A stretch of DNA of 64,000 nt from Bacillus sp. REN10 (GTDB taxonomy: Bacteria > Bacillota > Bacilli > Bacillales > Domibacillaceae): positions 62,001-126,000 of the forward strand of contig NZ_JADHDW010000003.1 in assembly GCF_016820555.1 (NCBI RefSeq). Direction: 5' to 3'. The first letter of the stretch is position 1; every line of letters begins with the position of its first letter. The notes beneath the pieces are model-generated. The model did not search any database. It was not told the DNA's origin and was given only the letters and a program-made list of their open reading frames with translations. This document shows, one piece after another, positions 17,143 through 26,943 of the stretch. Made by a program: the position numbers and the translations under genes.

Positions 17143-18215
17143 TGGCCAAGAAAACCGTTTCACTATTTATACTAGCTTTATTGCTGATTATTGGAAACAC
17201 AAGCTTTTTCAGTCATGCAGAAGGAAATTATACAGAAAGAGTGTACATTTCCGGATATGGACAAATTATTCCTGTTGATCCGTCTGTTCCGAAAGTAATG
17301 GAGGGCATTAAAGTAAAAGGGCCTGTTCGAGATATGAGTTTTTCTGAAGATGGCAGAACAGGCTTATTTTTAGCTAATGGCCGGACAACGCTTTATGTGG
17401 TAGATACGATGAATAATAAAGTGAAGTCAGAAATTAATTTGCAAGCAAGAACGGATCAAGGCTTGTTAGATCGCCGCGTATGGGGAAGCACGATTTCGCC
17501 CGATGGAAAAAAAGCTTATGCTTTCGTGACTCAAGGAGAGAAAAGGAAGAACAGCTTTAAAGCTCATCCAAGTAAAATACTAGAAATTGATATTGCTAGT
17601 AAACAAGAGTTGCGCAGCGTGGAAGCTCCTTATGGCACGCATGTTCTCCAGTTTAAAAAAGGAGACCCGAATACGATCTATATTTGGGGGTATGACCTTC
17701 ATGAATTAGATGTTAAAAAGATGAAACTGACATTAAAGCAAGGGATTAAGCACCCTGAAAAGGCAGAGGACGGATCAGGCAACTTTCTTATGCTGTTTCC
17801 TAGAGGAGAAAACGGAATCAATTCCATTCCGTTAATAAAGCAATATCCGGATGGACGTGTAACAGAAGGTGTTATGTGGATGAATTTAGCTTCAGGAGAC
17901 ATGAAAACATTAGAATATGATCGAGAGCCGATTGGGATGTTTTCAGCGATCATTGATCAAAAAGAGGAGTTTGCTTATACGACTTTAAATAAGTGGTACA
18001 AGGTAGATATTCAATCACAAAAAATTGTGAAAGAAGCTACGCCTCCAGTTGGAAGCATGTATGGAGTGAATTTAAGTGCCGATGAAGAAAAACTATATTT
18101 TAGCGGTGCGGGAAATGACTTTATTATTGCGAATAAAGACTTGCAAGTTGAGAAGAAACTGACTATTCCGACGGATAGTTTAGATCTTAAAGTCATTAAA
18201 ATTCAAAACAAATAA
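17142..18215 (+). CDS. qhpB: Quinohemoprotein amine dehydrogenase beta subunit (beta-propeller)
   Basis: 357 aa; the ATG overlaps the stop of the radical-SAM gene (TAATG), indicating translational coupling. A Sec signal peptide covers residues 1-27 ('SHAEG' end). The rest is a seven-bladed YVTN-type propeller ('GRTTLYVVDTMNNKV', 'DEEKLYFSGAGND'). In known QHNDH the beta subunit forms part of the active-site cavity with the gamma subunit. No lipobox is visible, so it must be held by the alpha lipoprotein. Confidence 0.92.
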   Translation: MAKKTVSLFILALLLIIGNTSFFSHAEGNYTERVYISGYGQIIPVDPSVPKVMEGIKVKGPVRDMSFSEDGRTGLFLANGRTTLYVVDTMNNKVKSEINLQARTDQGLLDRRVWGSTISPDGKKAYAFVTQGEKRKNSFKAHPSKILEIDIASKQELRSVEAPYGTHVLQFKKGDPNTIYIWGYDLHELDVKKMKLTLKQGIKHPEKAEDGSGNFLMLFPRGENGINSIPLIKQYPDGRVTEGVMWMNLASGDMKTLEYDREPIGMFSAIIDQKEEFAYTTLNKWYKVDIQSQKIVKEATPPVGSMYGVNLSADEEKLYFSGAGNDFIIANKDLQVEKKLTIPTDSLDLKVIKIQNK

Positions 18216-18273
18216 TGAACGAGATTAGTAACCATCGCTTCATGGTGACAAAGGAACAGAGGGGGATCGCTTC

Positions 18274-19206
18274 ATGGAACTTGCTGTGGCTATTCAATCG
18301 ATAAGAGATTTAAAACATGTGAAAGAACCTTGGAATCCTATTGAATCACAAAGTGAGATAGAAGCGGAACTACAAACGGTGTTTTTTGAAGAATGGAAGA
18401 AAACGTTTGGAGAAGTATCCGTTCCTGACCGAATCGTATTTGGCTCGGAGTTTTGCCAATATCGTATTCCTTCGTTGAAAAATGTCAAGAAAGCACTGGA
18501 GTTTTGCTTGGAAAATGGTCTTGCTTTCTCTTTTGCTACTCCCTACGTACACGAAGAAAAATATCAGCAGCTTCATGAGTTGCTGGCTTTTTTAAACGAA
18601 CAGGCTGAGCAGCAAGAAAAAGTAATCGAAGTGATTGTTAATGATTGGGGAGTCTATTATTATACGAAAACCCATTTTCCTCATCTTCATTTAGTGATTG
18701 GCCGACTACTAAATAAATCGATTCGTGACCCGCGTGTGGCCCATTATTATAATGACAGCAAGGCACCGGAAGAGGGGAAACACTTCTTTAAGAATACGGG
18801 GTTGTTTGCTGAGGGTTTTAAACAGTTTTTAGCAGATGGAAAGGTAACTGGATACGAATTCGATCAATTAATTCAAGGGAATTCATTGAGCGCCAAGGAA
18901 GCTGAGAAAACAATTGGTCTTCATTTTCCGTTTGGTTGTGTCGCTAGCGGAAGTGCTTGTATGGTGGGCTTTATGGATACCGATAAAGCGGATAAGTTCC
19001 GCGGCGACCCAGAATGCAAACAGCAATGCCAATTATATGTTTTTGAGTTGAAAAACAAGCTCCACAAAGATATGAAAAGCCGTGTATTTCAAAAGGGAAC
19101 GACTGCTTTTTACAGTCACGATCAGGGGCTGGTCAAGACTGCCTTTTCCAGTTTACAAACGATTGAACATGCTAGAGCTGTATATAGCATTAGGATACCA
19201 GTTTAA
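18274..19206 (+). CDS. U32-family Fe-S protein, UbiV-like, in the QHNDH operon
   Basis: 310 aa from ATG 18274, with AGAGGGGG upstream. It resembles the U32 'peptidase' family, whose characterised members UbiU/UbiV, RlhA and TrhP are linked to hydroxylations rather than proteolysis. Cysteines C61, C222, C229, C248 and C252 include an early Cys plus a late C-x3-C ('PECKQQC'). This is the arrangement that holds the [4Fe-4S] cluster of UbiV. The gene is co-transcribed with beta, and followed 14 nt later by a second U32 gene. No flavoprotein hydroxylase (QhpG) is seen in the locus. I infer that the pair installs the oxygens of the tryptophylquinone; this is not shown by the sequence. Confidence 0.8.
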   Translation: MELAVAIQSIRDLKHVKEPWNPIESQSEIEAELQTVFFEEWKKTFGEVSVPDRIVFGSEFCQYRIPSLKNVKKALEFCLENGLAFSFATPYVHEEKYQQLHELLAFLNEQAEQQEKVIEVIVNDWGVYYYTKTHFPHLHLVIGRLLNKSIRDPRVAHYYNDSKAPEEGKHFFKNTGLFAEGFKQFLADGKVTGYEFDQLIQGNSLSAKEAEKTIGLHFPFGCVASGSACMVGFMDTDKADKFRGDPECKQQCQLYVFELKNKLHKDMKSRVFQKGTTAFYSHDQGLVKTAFSSLQTIEHARAVYSIRIPV

Positions 19207-19220
19207 AGGAGGCGAAAAAG

Positions 19221-20213
19221 ATGAAAATTTTAGCACCGCTTGGCTCCAAAGAAGAAGTAGAGATGTTAGCTGAAAATGGAGCAGAAGAATTTTACTGCGG
19301 TATTACTCCAAATGAGTGGATGAAGCAATATTCACCAGGCGTATGGATCAACCGGCGTAATCCATACGCTGGTTTTCCTTCCTTTCAAGATTTACAAGCA
19401 GCGGTACGACAAGCAGAAAGTTATACTATTCCGATTTTCTTAACGTTAAATGCTCCTTATTATATGGAAGAACAATACCCGATGCTGATCGATTTAATTA
19501 AGCATTGCTCCGAAGACATTGGCGTCCGGGCCTTCATCGTCAGCGATCCGGGGTTAATGATGGCGATGAAGGAGAAAGTGCCGCAAGCGGCGATCCATGT
19601 GAGCAGTTTAGCGGCTCCAATGAATACTGGAAGCATTGAATTGTATAAACAAATGGGTGTAGAAAGAATCGTTCTTCCCCGAAGTGTTCAATTGAACGAA
19701 ATTCCCGCATTAAAAGAAGCAGCTGGGGATATAGAGCTAGAGATGTTTATTTTAAATGATGGTTGCGTATACGAAGAAAGCTTTTGTATGACAACTCATT
19801 CAGCAGGCGCCTTTTGTGCCCAATCACAATGGGAATATGAAGCGTTTCATGCCGATGGAAACAAGCAGTTGTCTTCTCGGGAAATGGAGAAACTGACTGA
19901 GCAAGTCAATGACTATCGTGAGTTTGTTTGGTTTGTCAATGACTGCAACTGTCAAATTGCTTCCGACGGTTTGCCGCTCGGACCTTGTGGGTTGTGTTCG
20001 CTCGGAAAACTGTTTCATATGGGGGTCGATTCACTAAAGATTGTCGGTCGTGAAGGAGCACCTTATCGAAAGTTAGCTAGCGTCCAGATGGTGAAAGCGG
20101 TCGTCGACCAAGTTCGAAAACAAGCAGAGGAAGAGGAGATAAAGCAAACGGCAAAAACGATTCGCAATCAGCCTCAATATTGTGACTCGGGGCTGATGTG
20201 CTATTATCGCTGA
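19221..20213 (+). CDS. U32-family Fe-S protein, UbiU-like, in the QHNDH operon
   Basis: 330 aa, AAAGGAGG then ATG. The TIM-barrel start 'MKILAPLGSKEEVEMLAENGAEEFYCG' region and the 'RIVLPRSVQLNEI' stretch are typical of U32 proteins. The cysteine set C182-x6-C189-x9-C199 and C242/C244, C256, C259 ('PCGLC') resembles the C-x6-C...C...C cluster ligands of UbiU. The end 'SLKIVGREGAPYRKL' is also family-typical. It forms an apparent heterodimer pair with the preceding gene, as UbiU does with UbiV. Function in CTQ formation is inference from position. Confidence 0.82.
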   Translation: MKILAPLGSKEEVEMLAENGAEEFYCGITPNEWMKQYSPGVWINRRNPYAGFPSFQDLQAAVRQAESYTIPIFLTLNAPYYMEEQYPMLIDLIKHCSEDIGVRAFIVSDPGLMMAMKEKVPQAAIHVSSLAAPMNTGSIELYKQMGVERIVLPRSVQLNEIPALKEAAGDIELEMFILNDGCVYEESFCMTTHSAGAFCAQSQWEYEAFHADGNKQLSSREMEKLTEQVNDYREFVWFVNDCNCQIASDGLPLGPCGLCSLGKLFHMGVDSLKIVGREGAPYRKLASVQMVKAVVDQVRKQAEEEEIKQTAKTIRNQPQYCDSGLMCYYR

Positions 20214-20223
20214 GGTGAGAGTG

Positions 20224-21894
20224 ATGAATATGTTTTCTTTCATCAAACCGTATCGTTTTGTCTTTTTGCTTGTCTTTGCAATGGGATTGATCTCAACATT
20301 TATTACAGCGGCACAGCCGATGATTGGTAAGTTTTTTATTGATGAAGTATTGCTTACCAAACGTTATTCTTTCTCGCTCGTTTTAACAGTAGCTGTTGTA
20401 GTAGCAGCCGTTGGTTATGGTGTGGCGCTCTTTACAAAGTTTCTTTATTTTCGAATGAGTTTACATATCATGGTTGATATGCGAACGGCATTCTATCAAC
20501 ATTTACTGCATCTCCCGTTCGCTTTTTTTGCAAAAAAACGAACGGGTGATATTTTATCTCGAATGAACGAGGATATAACAGAAATACAGCGGCTGTACAC
20601 AGAAAATGTATTGCAGCTATTCACTATTGGCTTAACTTTTGTGTTTAACGTGGCATTATTATTGTTTTTGAATTGGCGTTTAACTTTATTGTCTTTTCTG
20701 TTTATTCCTTTATTAGTGTTCGGTGTGCATGCATTTCGGCACCTCATTTTTATCAATCAAATGGAATTTCGAAAAGCATCAGCAAAGAATCAAAGTTTTC
20801 TTTACGAAACCTTTTCAGCAATGAATTGGATTCGTACCGCTCATATCGAAAAACAGCTACAACAGCAGTTTAAAGCGGAACTCGACCATATTAATAAACA
20901 AAATATGAAAGTCATGTTTACGAATGCCTCAGCCCAAGGAATCCCACAGTTCATTTTAATGGGCTCAGCTGTTTTGATGCTGGTATTTTTAGGGCAGCAG
21001 GTCATGCAAGGAGAGATGACATTAGGGACGATGCTCGCTTTTATGGCGTATCAAGCGAGTCTGTTCGCCACTGTGCAAGGGATGGCTCAACTGTATATCA
21101 AATTTCAAAAAGGCCGCGCATCCATACAGCGCATCAATGATTTCTTCTATATTCCGCCTATTGCAATCGAGGGAAAAGATGTCCCAGAGTCGTTTCGTAC
21201 CATTCACTTTGATCACGTCTCTTTTTCTCATCATCCGAATCGGCCAATCTTAACCGATTTTACCTTTCGTATTCAATCAGGCGAAAAAGTCGGCCTCATT
21301 GGAGAAAATGGCAAGGGGAAAAGCACGATTGCTCAGTTGCTCGCCCAACTGTATGAACCGGTTAACGGAGCGATTTACTTAGATGATCACAATATTCGTG
21401 AATTTTCTAAAACGAGCTGGTATAAAAAAGTTTGCCTAGTTGCACATGATCATCCTGTGTGGTGCACGACGATTGAACAATTTTTAAGGTTAGGCAACAA
21501 AGAAACAACAGTAGCGGAACTAGAGGGAATAATAGAGTTAGTTGGGTTATCGGAATGGATTCAGGCATTGCCCGAGAAAATGAATACACAGCTTGATGGT
21601 CGAGGACTGACGGTATCCGCTGGGCAGAAACAGCGGCTTGTACTTGCCCGAGCGTTATTGCAAGAGGCTGATATATATATATTTGATGAAGCGACTTGTC
21701 ATTTGGATATACAATCAGAGCAGCAATTGTTTCAGCGGCTACAAGAGCGGTTGCAAACGAAAACGGTCATAGTCATCACTCATCGCTATGATCATTTAGC
21801 CTGGCTGGATCGCATAGTGGATTTATCTACAAATGAATCGAAACAGATTAGAGGAAAGGTGGCGAATGAATATGTATCAGTTTTGCATGGATAA
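20224..21894 (+). CDS. qhpF: ABC transporter (half-size exporter) for the QHNDH gamma peptide
   Basis: 556 aa from ATG 20224; the GAGGTGA site overlaps the stop of the previous gene. Residues 1-300 contain six membrane helices. The nucleotide-binding domain has Walker A 'GENGKGKST', signature 'VSAGQKQR' (a variant of LSGGQ), Walker B 'IYIFDEATCHLD' and the H-loop 'VITHRYDH'. In Paracoccus the homologous QhpF exports the crosslinked gamma subunit. It overlaps the protease gene by 29 nt, suggesting coupled production. Confidence 0.9.
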   Translation: MNMFSFIKPYRFVFLLVFAMGLISTFITAAQPMIGKFFIDEVLLTKRYSFSLVLTVAVVVAAVGYGVALFTKFLYFRMSLHIMVDMRTAFYQHLLHLPFAFFAKKRTGDILSRMNEDITEIQRLYTENVLQLFTIGLTFVFNVALLLFLNWRLTLLSFLFIPLLVFGVHAFRHLIFINQMEFRKASAKNQSFLYETFSAMNWIRTAHIEKQLQQQFKAELDHINKQNMKVMFTNASAQGIPQFILMGSAVLMLVFLGQQVMQGEMTLGTMLAFMAYQASLFATVQGMAQLYIKFQKGRASIQRINDFFYIPPIAIEGKDVPESFRTIHFDHVSFSHHPNRPILTDFTFRIQSGEKVGLIGENGKGKSTIAQLLAQLYEPVNGAIYLDDHNIREFSKTSWYKKVCLVAHDHPVWCTTIEQFLRLGNKETTVAELEGIIELVGLSEWIQALPEKMNTQLDGRGLTVSAGQKQRLVLARALLQEADIYIFDEATCHLDIQSEQQLFQRLQERLQTKTVIVITHRYDHLAWLDRIVDLSTNESKQIRGKVANEYVSVLHG

Positions 21895-22615
21895 GGGAAA
21901 ATGGGGGAATGGGCGAGGTATCAAAATTGCTCATATTGACAGCGGCATTAATGAATGGCATCCGCATATTGGCAAAGTGGCTGGAGGAATCGCTTTCGAG
22001 GTAACTGATCAGGGAAAAATTGTGCTCGAGGAAAGCTTTCAAGATGGTCTCGGGCATGGAACGGCGGTTGCAGGAGTGATTAAAGAGCAAGTGCCGGAAG
22101 CGGAACTGTGGGCGGTGAAGATTTTTCATGAGCGGCTCACGACGTATATTGAAGTGCTATGTGTTGCAATTGAATGGTGCATAGAGCAGAAAATGGATAT
22201 AATTAATTTGAGTTTAGGAGTCAATCAAGATATTGCCGCCTTTCGTCATATTTGCGAGCAAGCGAATGAAGCGGGCATTTTCATTGTGTCGGCATGTGAT
22301 GAACAAAATGGTTTATATTGGCCAGGCTACTATCCTTCTATATATGCTGTCCGAAGCGCGAAACATGGGAGAAGCGGTGTTTTTCATTTTTCGCCAGATG
22401 AGCCGATTGCTTTTCAAACAGTAGGTGTTCCTAGAAGTTTAGAAGGCCCCCTGCAAAAGTTTAACTACCAGGGGCATAGTTTTGCTGCAGCACATGTGAC
22501 AGGAATGATGGCGAAGGTCAAAGAAAAGTATTCAGAGATAAAAACGGTCTCTGAAATGAATCAGCTGTTCATCAAGCTGAGTGAACAGCAGACTGTCCAT
22601 CAAAAGAGCATCTGA
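21866..22615 (+). CDS. qhpE: Subtilisin-like leader protease of QHNDH
   Basis: 249 aa from ATG 21866 (ATG 21872 possible). S8 catalytic triad: Asp in 'IAHIDSGINEWHP', His in 'DGLGHGTAVAGVI', Ser in 'YQGHSFAAAHVTGM'. No signal peptide or propeptide is seen, so it acts in the cytosol or at the exporter. The counterpart QhpE removes the gamma-subunit leader. It is the last gene of the operon; the stop codon lies inside the terminator hairpin. The usual GTS around the Ser is replaced by GHS. Confidence 0.9.
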   Translation: MNMYQFCMDKGKWGNGRGIKIAHIDSGINEWHPHIGKVAGGIAFEVTDQGKIVLEESFQDGLGHGTAVAGVIKEQVPEAELWAVKIFHERLTTYIEVLCVAIEWCIEQKMDIINLSLGVNQDIAAFRHICEQANEAGIFIVSACDEQNGLYWPGYYPSIYAVRSAKHGRSGVFHFSPDEPIAFQTVGVPRSLEGPLQKFNYQGHSFAAAHVTGMMAKVKEKYSEIKTVSEMNQLFIKLSEQQTVHQKSI

Positions 22616-22630
22616 TCAGATGCTCTTTTG
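22601..22630. terminator. Bidirectional terminator between qhpE and the convergent gene
   Basis: Perfect palindrome: AAAAGAGCATCTGA / TCAGATGCTCTTTT, with A and T tracts serving both strands. Confidence 0.9.
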
Positions 22631-22634
22631 ATGA

Positions 22635-23375
22635 TTAAAGCTCTCGTTGAAAGGCATTTTTCACCTTAATGTTTGGATTCTTTTCTCGAAATATGAGCCA
22701 AATGATTAAACTTAAGCTGAAAGTGAGAAACTCTAAGGAAAGAATATACCAAGGATAAGGACCTAATAGATCGAGTAGGCTTGTCCCTTCTGGTTTGTGA
22801 TGTAAGTACAAATAATTTCCATCGAAGAGCCAATTCATCGTCATTACAAAAGGCATAAGTACATTGACAAAGATGATCATTTTGAAAACGGAATAAATAG
22901 TTGGGCGATAGCCTTTCACCCATGTAAAATATAGAGGTGTACAAAAAATGATCATATGAGTGATGAAAAAGTGAAAAAATCGGAAATGCGGAAAATCAAA
23001 CGTTAAGAATGGAGTGACTAAAGCTTGAGAAGCTCCGAGCAAGCCGGTAAATAATAAGATTTCATAGGCGATCCTCTTTTTACTGATTAATAAAATGACA
23101 GTTAAAAGTAAACTAATGCTGCATAATTCTAACGGGATGGAATGACTAAGATCCCAGCTATCCGTGACAATCATCCAAACATGGTACGCCAATTCTAACG
23201 TTAATAAAAACAGGGCTACACTAATTTCTGCATAGTTTAGCTCAAGAGCTTGTAACTGATTTCTAAAAACGTACATAAAAATAATAATTGAAACTAAAAT
23301 AAATAAAATAGTTATATGACTAGCTGAAAACATATGAAATGGAAATTGCTCATTGCTTCCGCCGAACCAATCCAT
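22635..23375 (-). CDS. YwaF/TIGR02206-type integral membrane protein
   Basis: 246 aa; start at the ATG (complement of 23373-23375) that follows GAGGAGG by 7 nt. About seven hydrophobic helices, with family-like features 'HMFSASHI' at the N-terminus, 'PLELCSISLLLT' and 'LGPYPWYILSLE' near the C-terminus. This matches the conserved YwaF family of Bacillus membrane proteins, whose function is unknown. Monocistronic and convergent with the QHNDH operon. Confidence 0.75.
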   Translation of the reverse strand: MDWFGGSNEQFPFHMFSASHITILFILVSIIIFMYVFRNQLQALELNYAEISVALFLLTLELAYHVWMIVTDSWDLSHSIPLELCSISLLLTVILLISKKRIAYEILLFTGLLGASQALVTPFLTFDFPHFRFFHFFITHMIIFCTPLYFTWVKGYRPTIYSVFKMIIFVNVLMPFVMTMNWLFDGNYLYLHHKPEGTSLLDLLGPYPWYILSLEFLTFSLSLIIWLIFREKNPNIKVKNAFQREL

Positions 23376-23564
23376 GTTTTTTCCTCCTCTCACACAAATA
23401 GTTTACCATATTTTATGGCGATCATTTTTAGATATGAAAAAAGAACGGGTTGGATAAGGAAAGCATTTAATAATTATTAATTCATTGTTAAGTAAAAGCA
23501 GAATCGATGTGAGTAGCTCGGGAAATTGGTATAATTAAGGTAATCCAATAAGGTGGTGTGACTG

Positions 23565-24203
23565 ATGCCGAAATATATTGTATTTGATTTCGATGGAACG
23601 TTAGCGAACTCATTAACGCTTTTCATTGAAGCTTATAATGAGATGGCTGCGCGGGAAGGCTATCGGATTGTACAAGAGTCAGATTTAGAACCTTTGAGCA
23701 AAATGTCTATTCCTGAACGATGCAAGTATTTAAATTTCCCTTTACGCAACATCCCATTTGCGGCTCCCAAACTGTATCGTTATGTAAGAGAGTCAGGGAT
23801 GGGATTTCAGTTTTTCCCAGGGATTAAAGAGCTACTAGATGAATTAAAACAGCAAGGATACCGCCTGGCGATCATTTCTTCAAACGCCAAAGATATTATT
23901 AGTCAATCTTTAAAAACCCATCAAGTTGACTATTTTGATGAAATTTTATGCTCGAAGTTTATTTTCAGCAAGGACAAAATGATTAAGAAGCTAATGAATA
24001 AGTATCAACTAGCACCATCTGATGCATTATATGTCGGGGATGAGGAGAGAGATATCACCGCTTGCAATAAAGCTGGTATTAAAGTCGTCTGGGCAGGGTG
24101 GGGATATGATGATGCAGAAGTGGCTTTAAAAGCCAACCCTGATTATGTGGCCGAACAGCCGCAAGAAGTATTGCCGATCATTTCTAAATTAAATATAAGT
24201 TGA
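23565..24203 (+). CDS. HAD-superfamily hydrolase
   Basis: 212 aa. HAD motif I 'VFDFDGTLANS', motif II 'AIISSNA', Lys of motif III in the 'KMIKKLM' region, and motif IV 'LYVGDEERDITA'. The small helical cap places it with phosphoglycolate-phosphatase-like enzymes. The substrate cannot be read from the sequence. TAAGGTGGTG precedes the ATG; the gene stands alone between two terminators. Confidence 0.88.
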   Translation: MPKYIVFDFDGTLANSLTLFIEAYNEMAAREGYRIVQESDLEPLSKMSIPERCKYLNFPLRNIPFAAPKLYRYVRESGMGFQFFPGIKELLDELKQQGYRLAIISSNAKDIISQSLKTHQVDYFDEILCSKFIFSKDKMIKKLMNKYQLAPSDALYVGDEERDITACNKAGIKVVWAGWGYDDAEVALKANPDYVAEQPQEVLPIISKLNIS

Positions 24204-24220
24204 ATGGTTGAATCTAACGG

Positions 24221-24255
24221 AAAAAGGATACTCATTAAAAATGGGTATCCTTTTA
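24221..24255. terminator. Bidirectional terminator between the HAD and GH16 genes
   Basis: AAAAGGATACTCATT / AATGGGTATCCTTTT stem, with A and T tracts on both sides. Confidence 0.85.
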
Positions 24256-24933
24256 ATATTGGACTTGTTCAATGACTGTTTCTCGTTTGTTCGCTTTTTG
24301 TTTTGTTAACCAAGTAGGGTACCAGCTATTGATCATGAGCTGCATGTCCTTCGAACTAAATTGCCCTTCCCACGCCTGTATTTGTTCTCCATCAATATAG
24401 AAGCTTACTTCATCAGGCAATATATCCATTCTGTAGCGGTGAACCGATTTTGTCGGATCAAAAGGCAATTGATAAGTAGCTTGTTTAGCTTCCTTTCCAT
24501 CTTTATAAATTGTAAACAATACTTTTCCACTAGAGTCATTCCATATTTCAATATCAATTTCATGATACAGATCAGGAGGGGCATAAAGAAAAAAGCCGGT
24601 GATCGACCCAGGAGCATCCGCTACTTGAATGTCAGCTTCAAACCGCCCGTATTGGAATGTTTCTCTCGTCCGGATTTCTCCGCCATTTCCTTCTTGATCG
24701 GAAAGCGACAAAATGATTTTCCCTCGTTGATGGCTCACTTGATTGGCTAATAAATAACCTTGTCCAAGCGGAAATTCTTTTCTGATTTCCCACCTCTTAT
24801 CATTGAATGTATCAAATCGTTCTACTGTTCGGTTCCATGGGTGAACAAGCAGGGCATGTTGGAACCAAGGAAAATTAATAACAATGAAAGCGAGAAGCAG
24901 TATGGACATCAAAAGAAATAGTTTGAATTTCAT
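24253..24933 (-). CDS. Glycoside hydrolase family 16-like protein, membrane-anchored
   Basis: 226 aa. An N-terminal hydrophobic segment (residues 4-20) acts as signal or anchor. The core has the GH16 active-site signature E-I-D-I-E in 'YHEIDIEIWND', with 'GRFEADIQVADAPGSITGFF' before it and 'HRYRMDILPDEVSFYIDG' after it. All are typical of the beta-jelly-roll of lichenases/laminarinases. It would act on a beta-glucan or similar polysaccharide outside the cell. The short length leaves room only for the catalytic domain. Substrate unknown. Confidence 0.82.
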   Translation of the reverse strand: MKFKLFLLMSILLLAFIVINFPWFQHALLVHPWNRTVERFDTFNDKRWEIRKEFPLGQGYLLANQVSHQRGKIILSLSDQEGNGGEIRTRETFQYGRFEADIQVADAPGSITGFFLYAPPDLYHEIDIEIWNDSSGKVLFTIYKDGKEAKQATYQLPFDPTKSVHRYRMDILPDEVSFYIDGEQIQAWEGQFSSKDMQLMINSWYPTWLTKQKANKRETVIEQVQY

Positions 24934-25085
24934 GATCGTTCCTAATCTTAAAGTGAATTTTTTTATATCGCCAGTTAAGTTGCGCTATGGTGACGAAATG
25001 CATTTTTAGTAAATATAATATAATCGTAAAGGCTTTTCAAGCGCATCCTATTTCTGTATAGTAATATAAAAGAGATATTAAATAA

Positions 25086-25844
<759 letters not shown>

Positions 25845-25847
25845 CAA

Positions 25848-25889
25848 TAAAAAAGCTGAATCTACTCCTCATTTGATTCGGCTTTTTTA
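25848..25889 (+). terminator. Terminator of map
   Basis: AAAAAGCTGAATC / GATTCGGCTTTTTT stem with a 12-nt loop. Confidence 0.85.
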
Positions 25890-25963
25890 TTGTCTAGAGC
25901 AGTCAAATAATGTATGCTTAAAGGAATCGACAATTTTCTTATTTAGTAAAGGAGTTCAATCCA

Positions 25964-26758
25964 TTGTTAGATTATAAGTTATATGAACATGCTAATTCGG
26001 ATCAATATGTAGTGCTTATTCATGGTATGGGTGGAAATTCCAGCATTTTTTATAGCAATCTCAAATCTTTAAAAAAACATTTTAATATATTAGCTGTTCA
26101 TCTTCACGGACATGGGAAGAGTCCAAGTGTAGAAGATGAAAAAAGCTTTAATATTGATGTCGCGGCTCAAGAAGTATTGCATGTGCTTGATCATTTATTA
26201 ATTAAAAAAGCGCATTTTATTGGCATTTCTTTAGGAACGATTGTGATTCATTCGATCTTTAAAATGGCGCCGAAACGAGTATATTCAGCTGTATTGGGCG
26301 GAGCTATTACTCATTTTAATCTCTTTTCTAAGTTTTTGATTAAAGTAGGAAAGCTGATTAAATCCTTCACTCCTTTTCTATGGATCTACAAGCTTTGTGC
26401 CTATATTATTATGCCGGGAAAAATGAACCGAAAATCGCGGTCTTTGTTTATTAGCCAAGCTACCAAAATGAAACGGCCTGATTTTCTTGCTTGGTTCAAT
26501 TTAGTCGATACGGTAGAAGAGGTATATGAGGGAGTGCCGGAGAGCTCTAAAGGAGTGCGGAAGCTATACATTTCGGGTTCAGAGGATCATTTGTTTATTA
26601 AGCAATTGCAAAAGGATATTGCAGAAGATCCATATGCTACATTTATGTTACTCAAGGATTGCGGGCATGTATGTAATGTGGAAAAAAGCAAAGAATTTAA
26701 TGAAGCGTCTATTGAGTTTTTATTAAACACGGACAATAGGATGAAAGAAGCTCAATAA
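25964..26758 (+). CDS. Alpha/beta hydrolase
   Basis: 264 aa from TTG 25964, 9 nt after AAAGGAG; no better start is near. The fold is shown by the oxyanion-hole motif 'LIHGMGGNSS', nucleophile elbow 'GISLGT' (Ser), and C-terminal catalytic His in 'KDCGHVCNVEKS'. A hydrophobic cap lies around residues 115-150. Substrate cannot be inferred. Single gene. Confidence 0.85.
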   Translation: MLDYKLYEHANSDQYVVLIHGMGGNSSIFYSNLKSLKKHFNILAVHLHGHGKSPSVEDEKSFNIDVAAQEVLHVLDHLLIKKAHFIGISLGTIVIHSIFKMAPKRVYSAVLGGAITHFNLFSKFLIKVGKLIKSFTPFLWIYKLCAYIIMPGKMNRKSRSLFISQATKMKRPDFLAWFNLVDTVEEVYEGVPESSKGVRKLYISGSEDHLFIKQLQKDIAEDPYATFMLLKDCGHVCNVEKSKEFNEASIEFLLNTDNRMKEAQ

Positions 26759-26782
26759 AAAAGTGTGTTGAGCGGTTTCGTA

Positions 26783-26842
26783 AAGAGTCTGACGCCCGAA
26801 AAATATTTATATAAATATTTTTCTTTGGCGGCAGACTTCTTT
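26783..26842 (+). terminator. Large interrupted hairpin, probable terminator
   Basis: AAGAGTCTG-a-CGCC and GGCG-g-CAGACTTCTT pair as outer arms. Inside them GAAAAATATTTAT pairs with ATAAATATTTTTC. A T-rich stretch follows. Located after the hydrolase gene and before the Zur box. Confidence 0.6.
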
Positions 26843-26859
26843 CCTTTTTATTTTTTATT

Positions 26860-26880
26860 AAATCGTAATAGTTACTATTT
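26860..26880 (+). promoter_or_regulatory. Zur box
   Basis: AAATCGTAATAGTTACTATTT matches the Bacillus Zur operator (AAATCGTAATNATTACGATTT) at 19 of 20 specified positions or nearly so. It lies about 64 bp before a zinc-binding lipoprotein gene, predicting repression by zinc-loaded Zur. Confidence 0.85.
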
Positions 26881-26943
26881 ACAAAACGGAATCATTTCGA
26901 TATAATTTCATACAGTTAACATTAGTAATGAGGAGGAAATTTG

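Noticed and set aside
18274-20213. Secreted collagenase-type peptidases
   Set aside because: The U32 'peptidase' label is historical. No signal peptide is present, and the cysteine patterns match Fe-S members.
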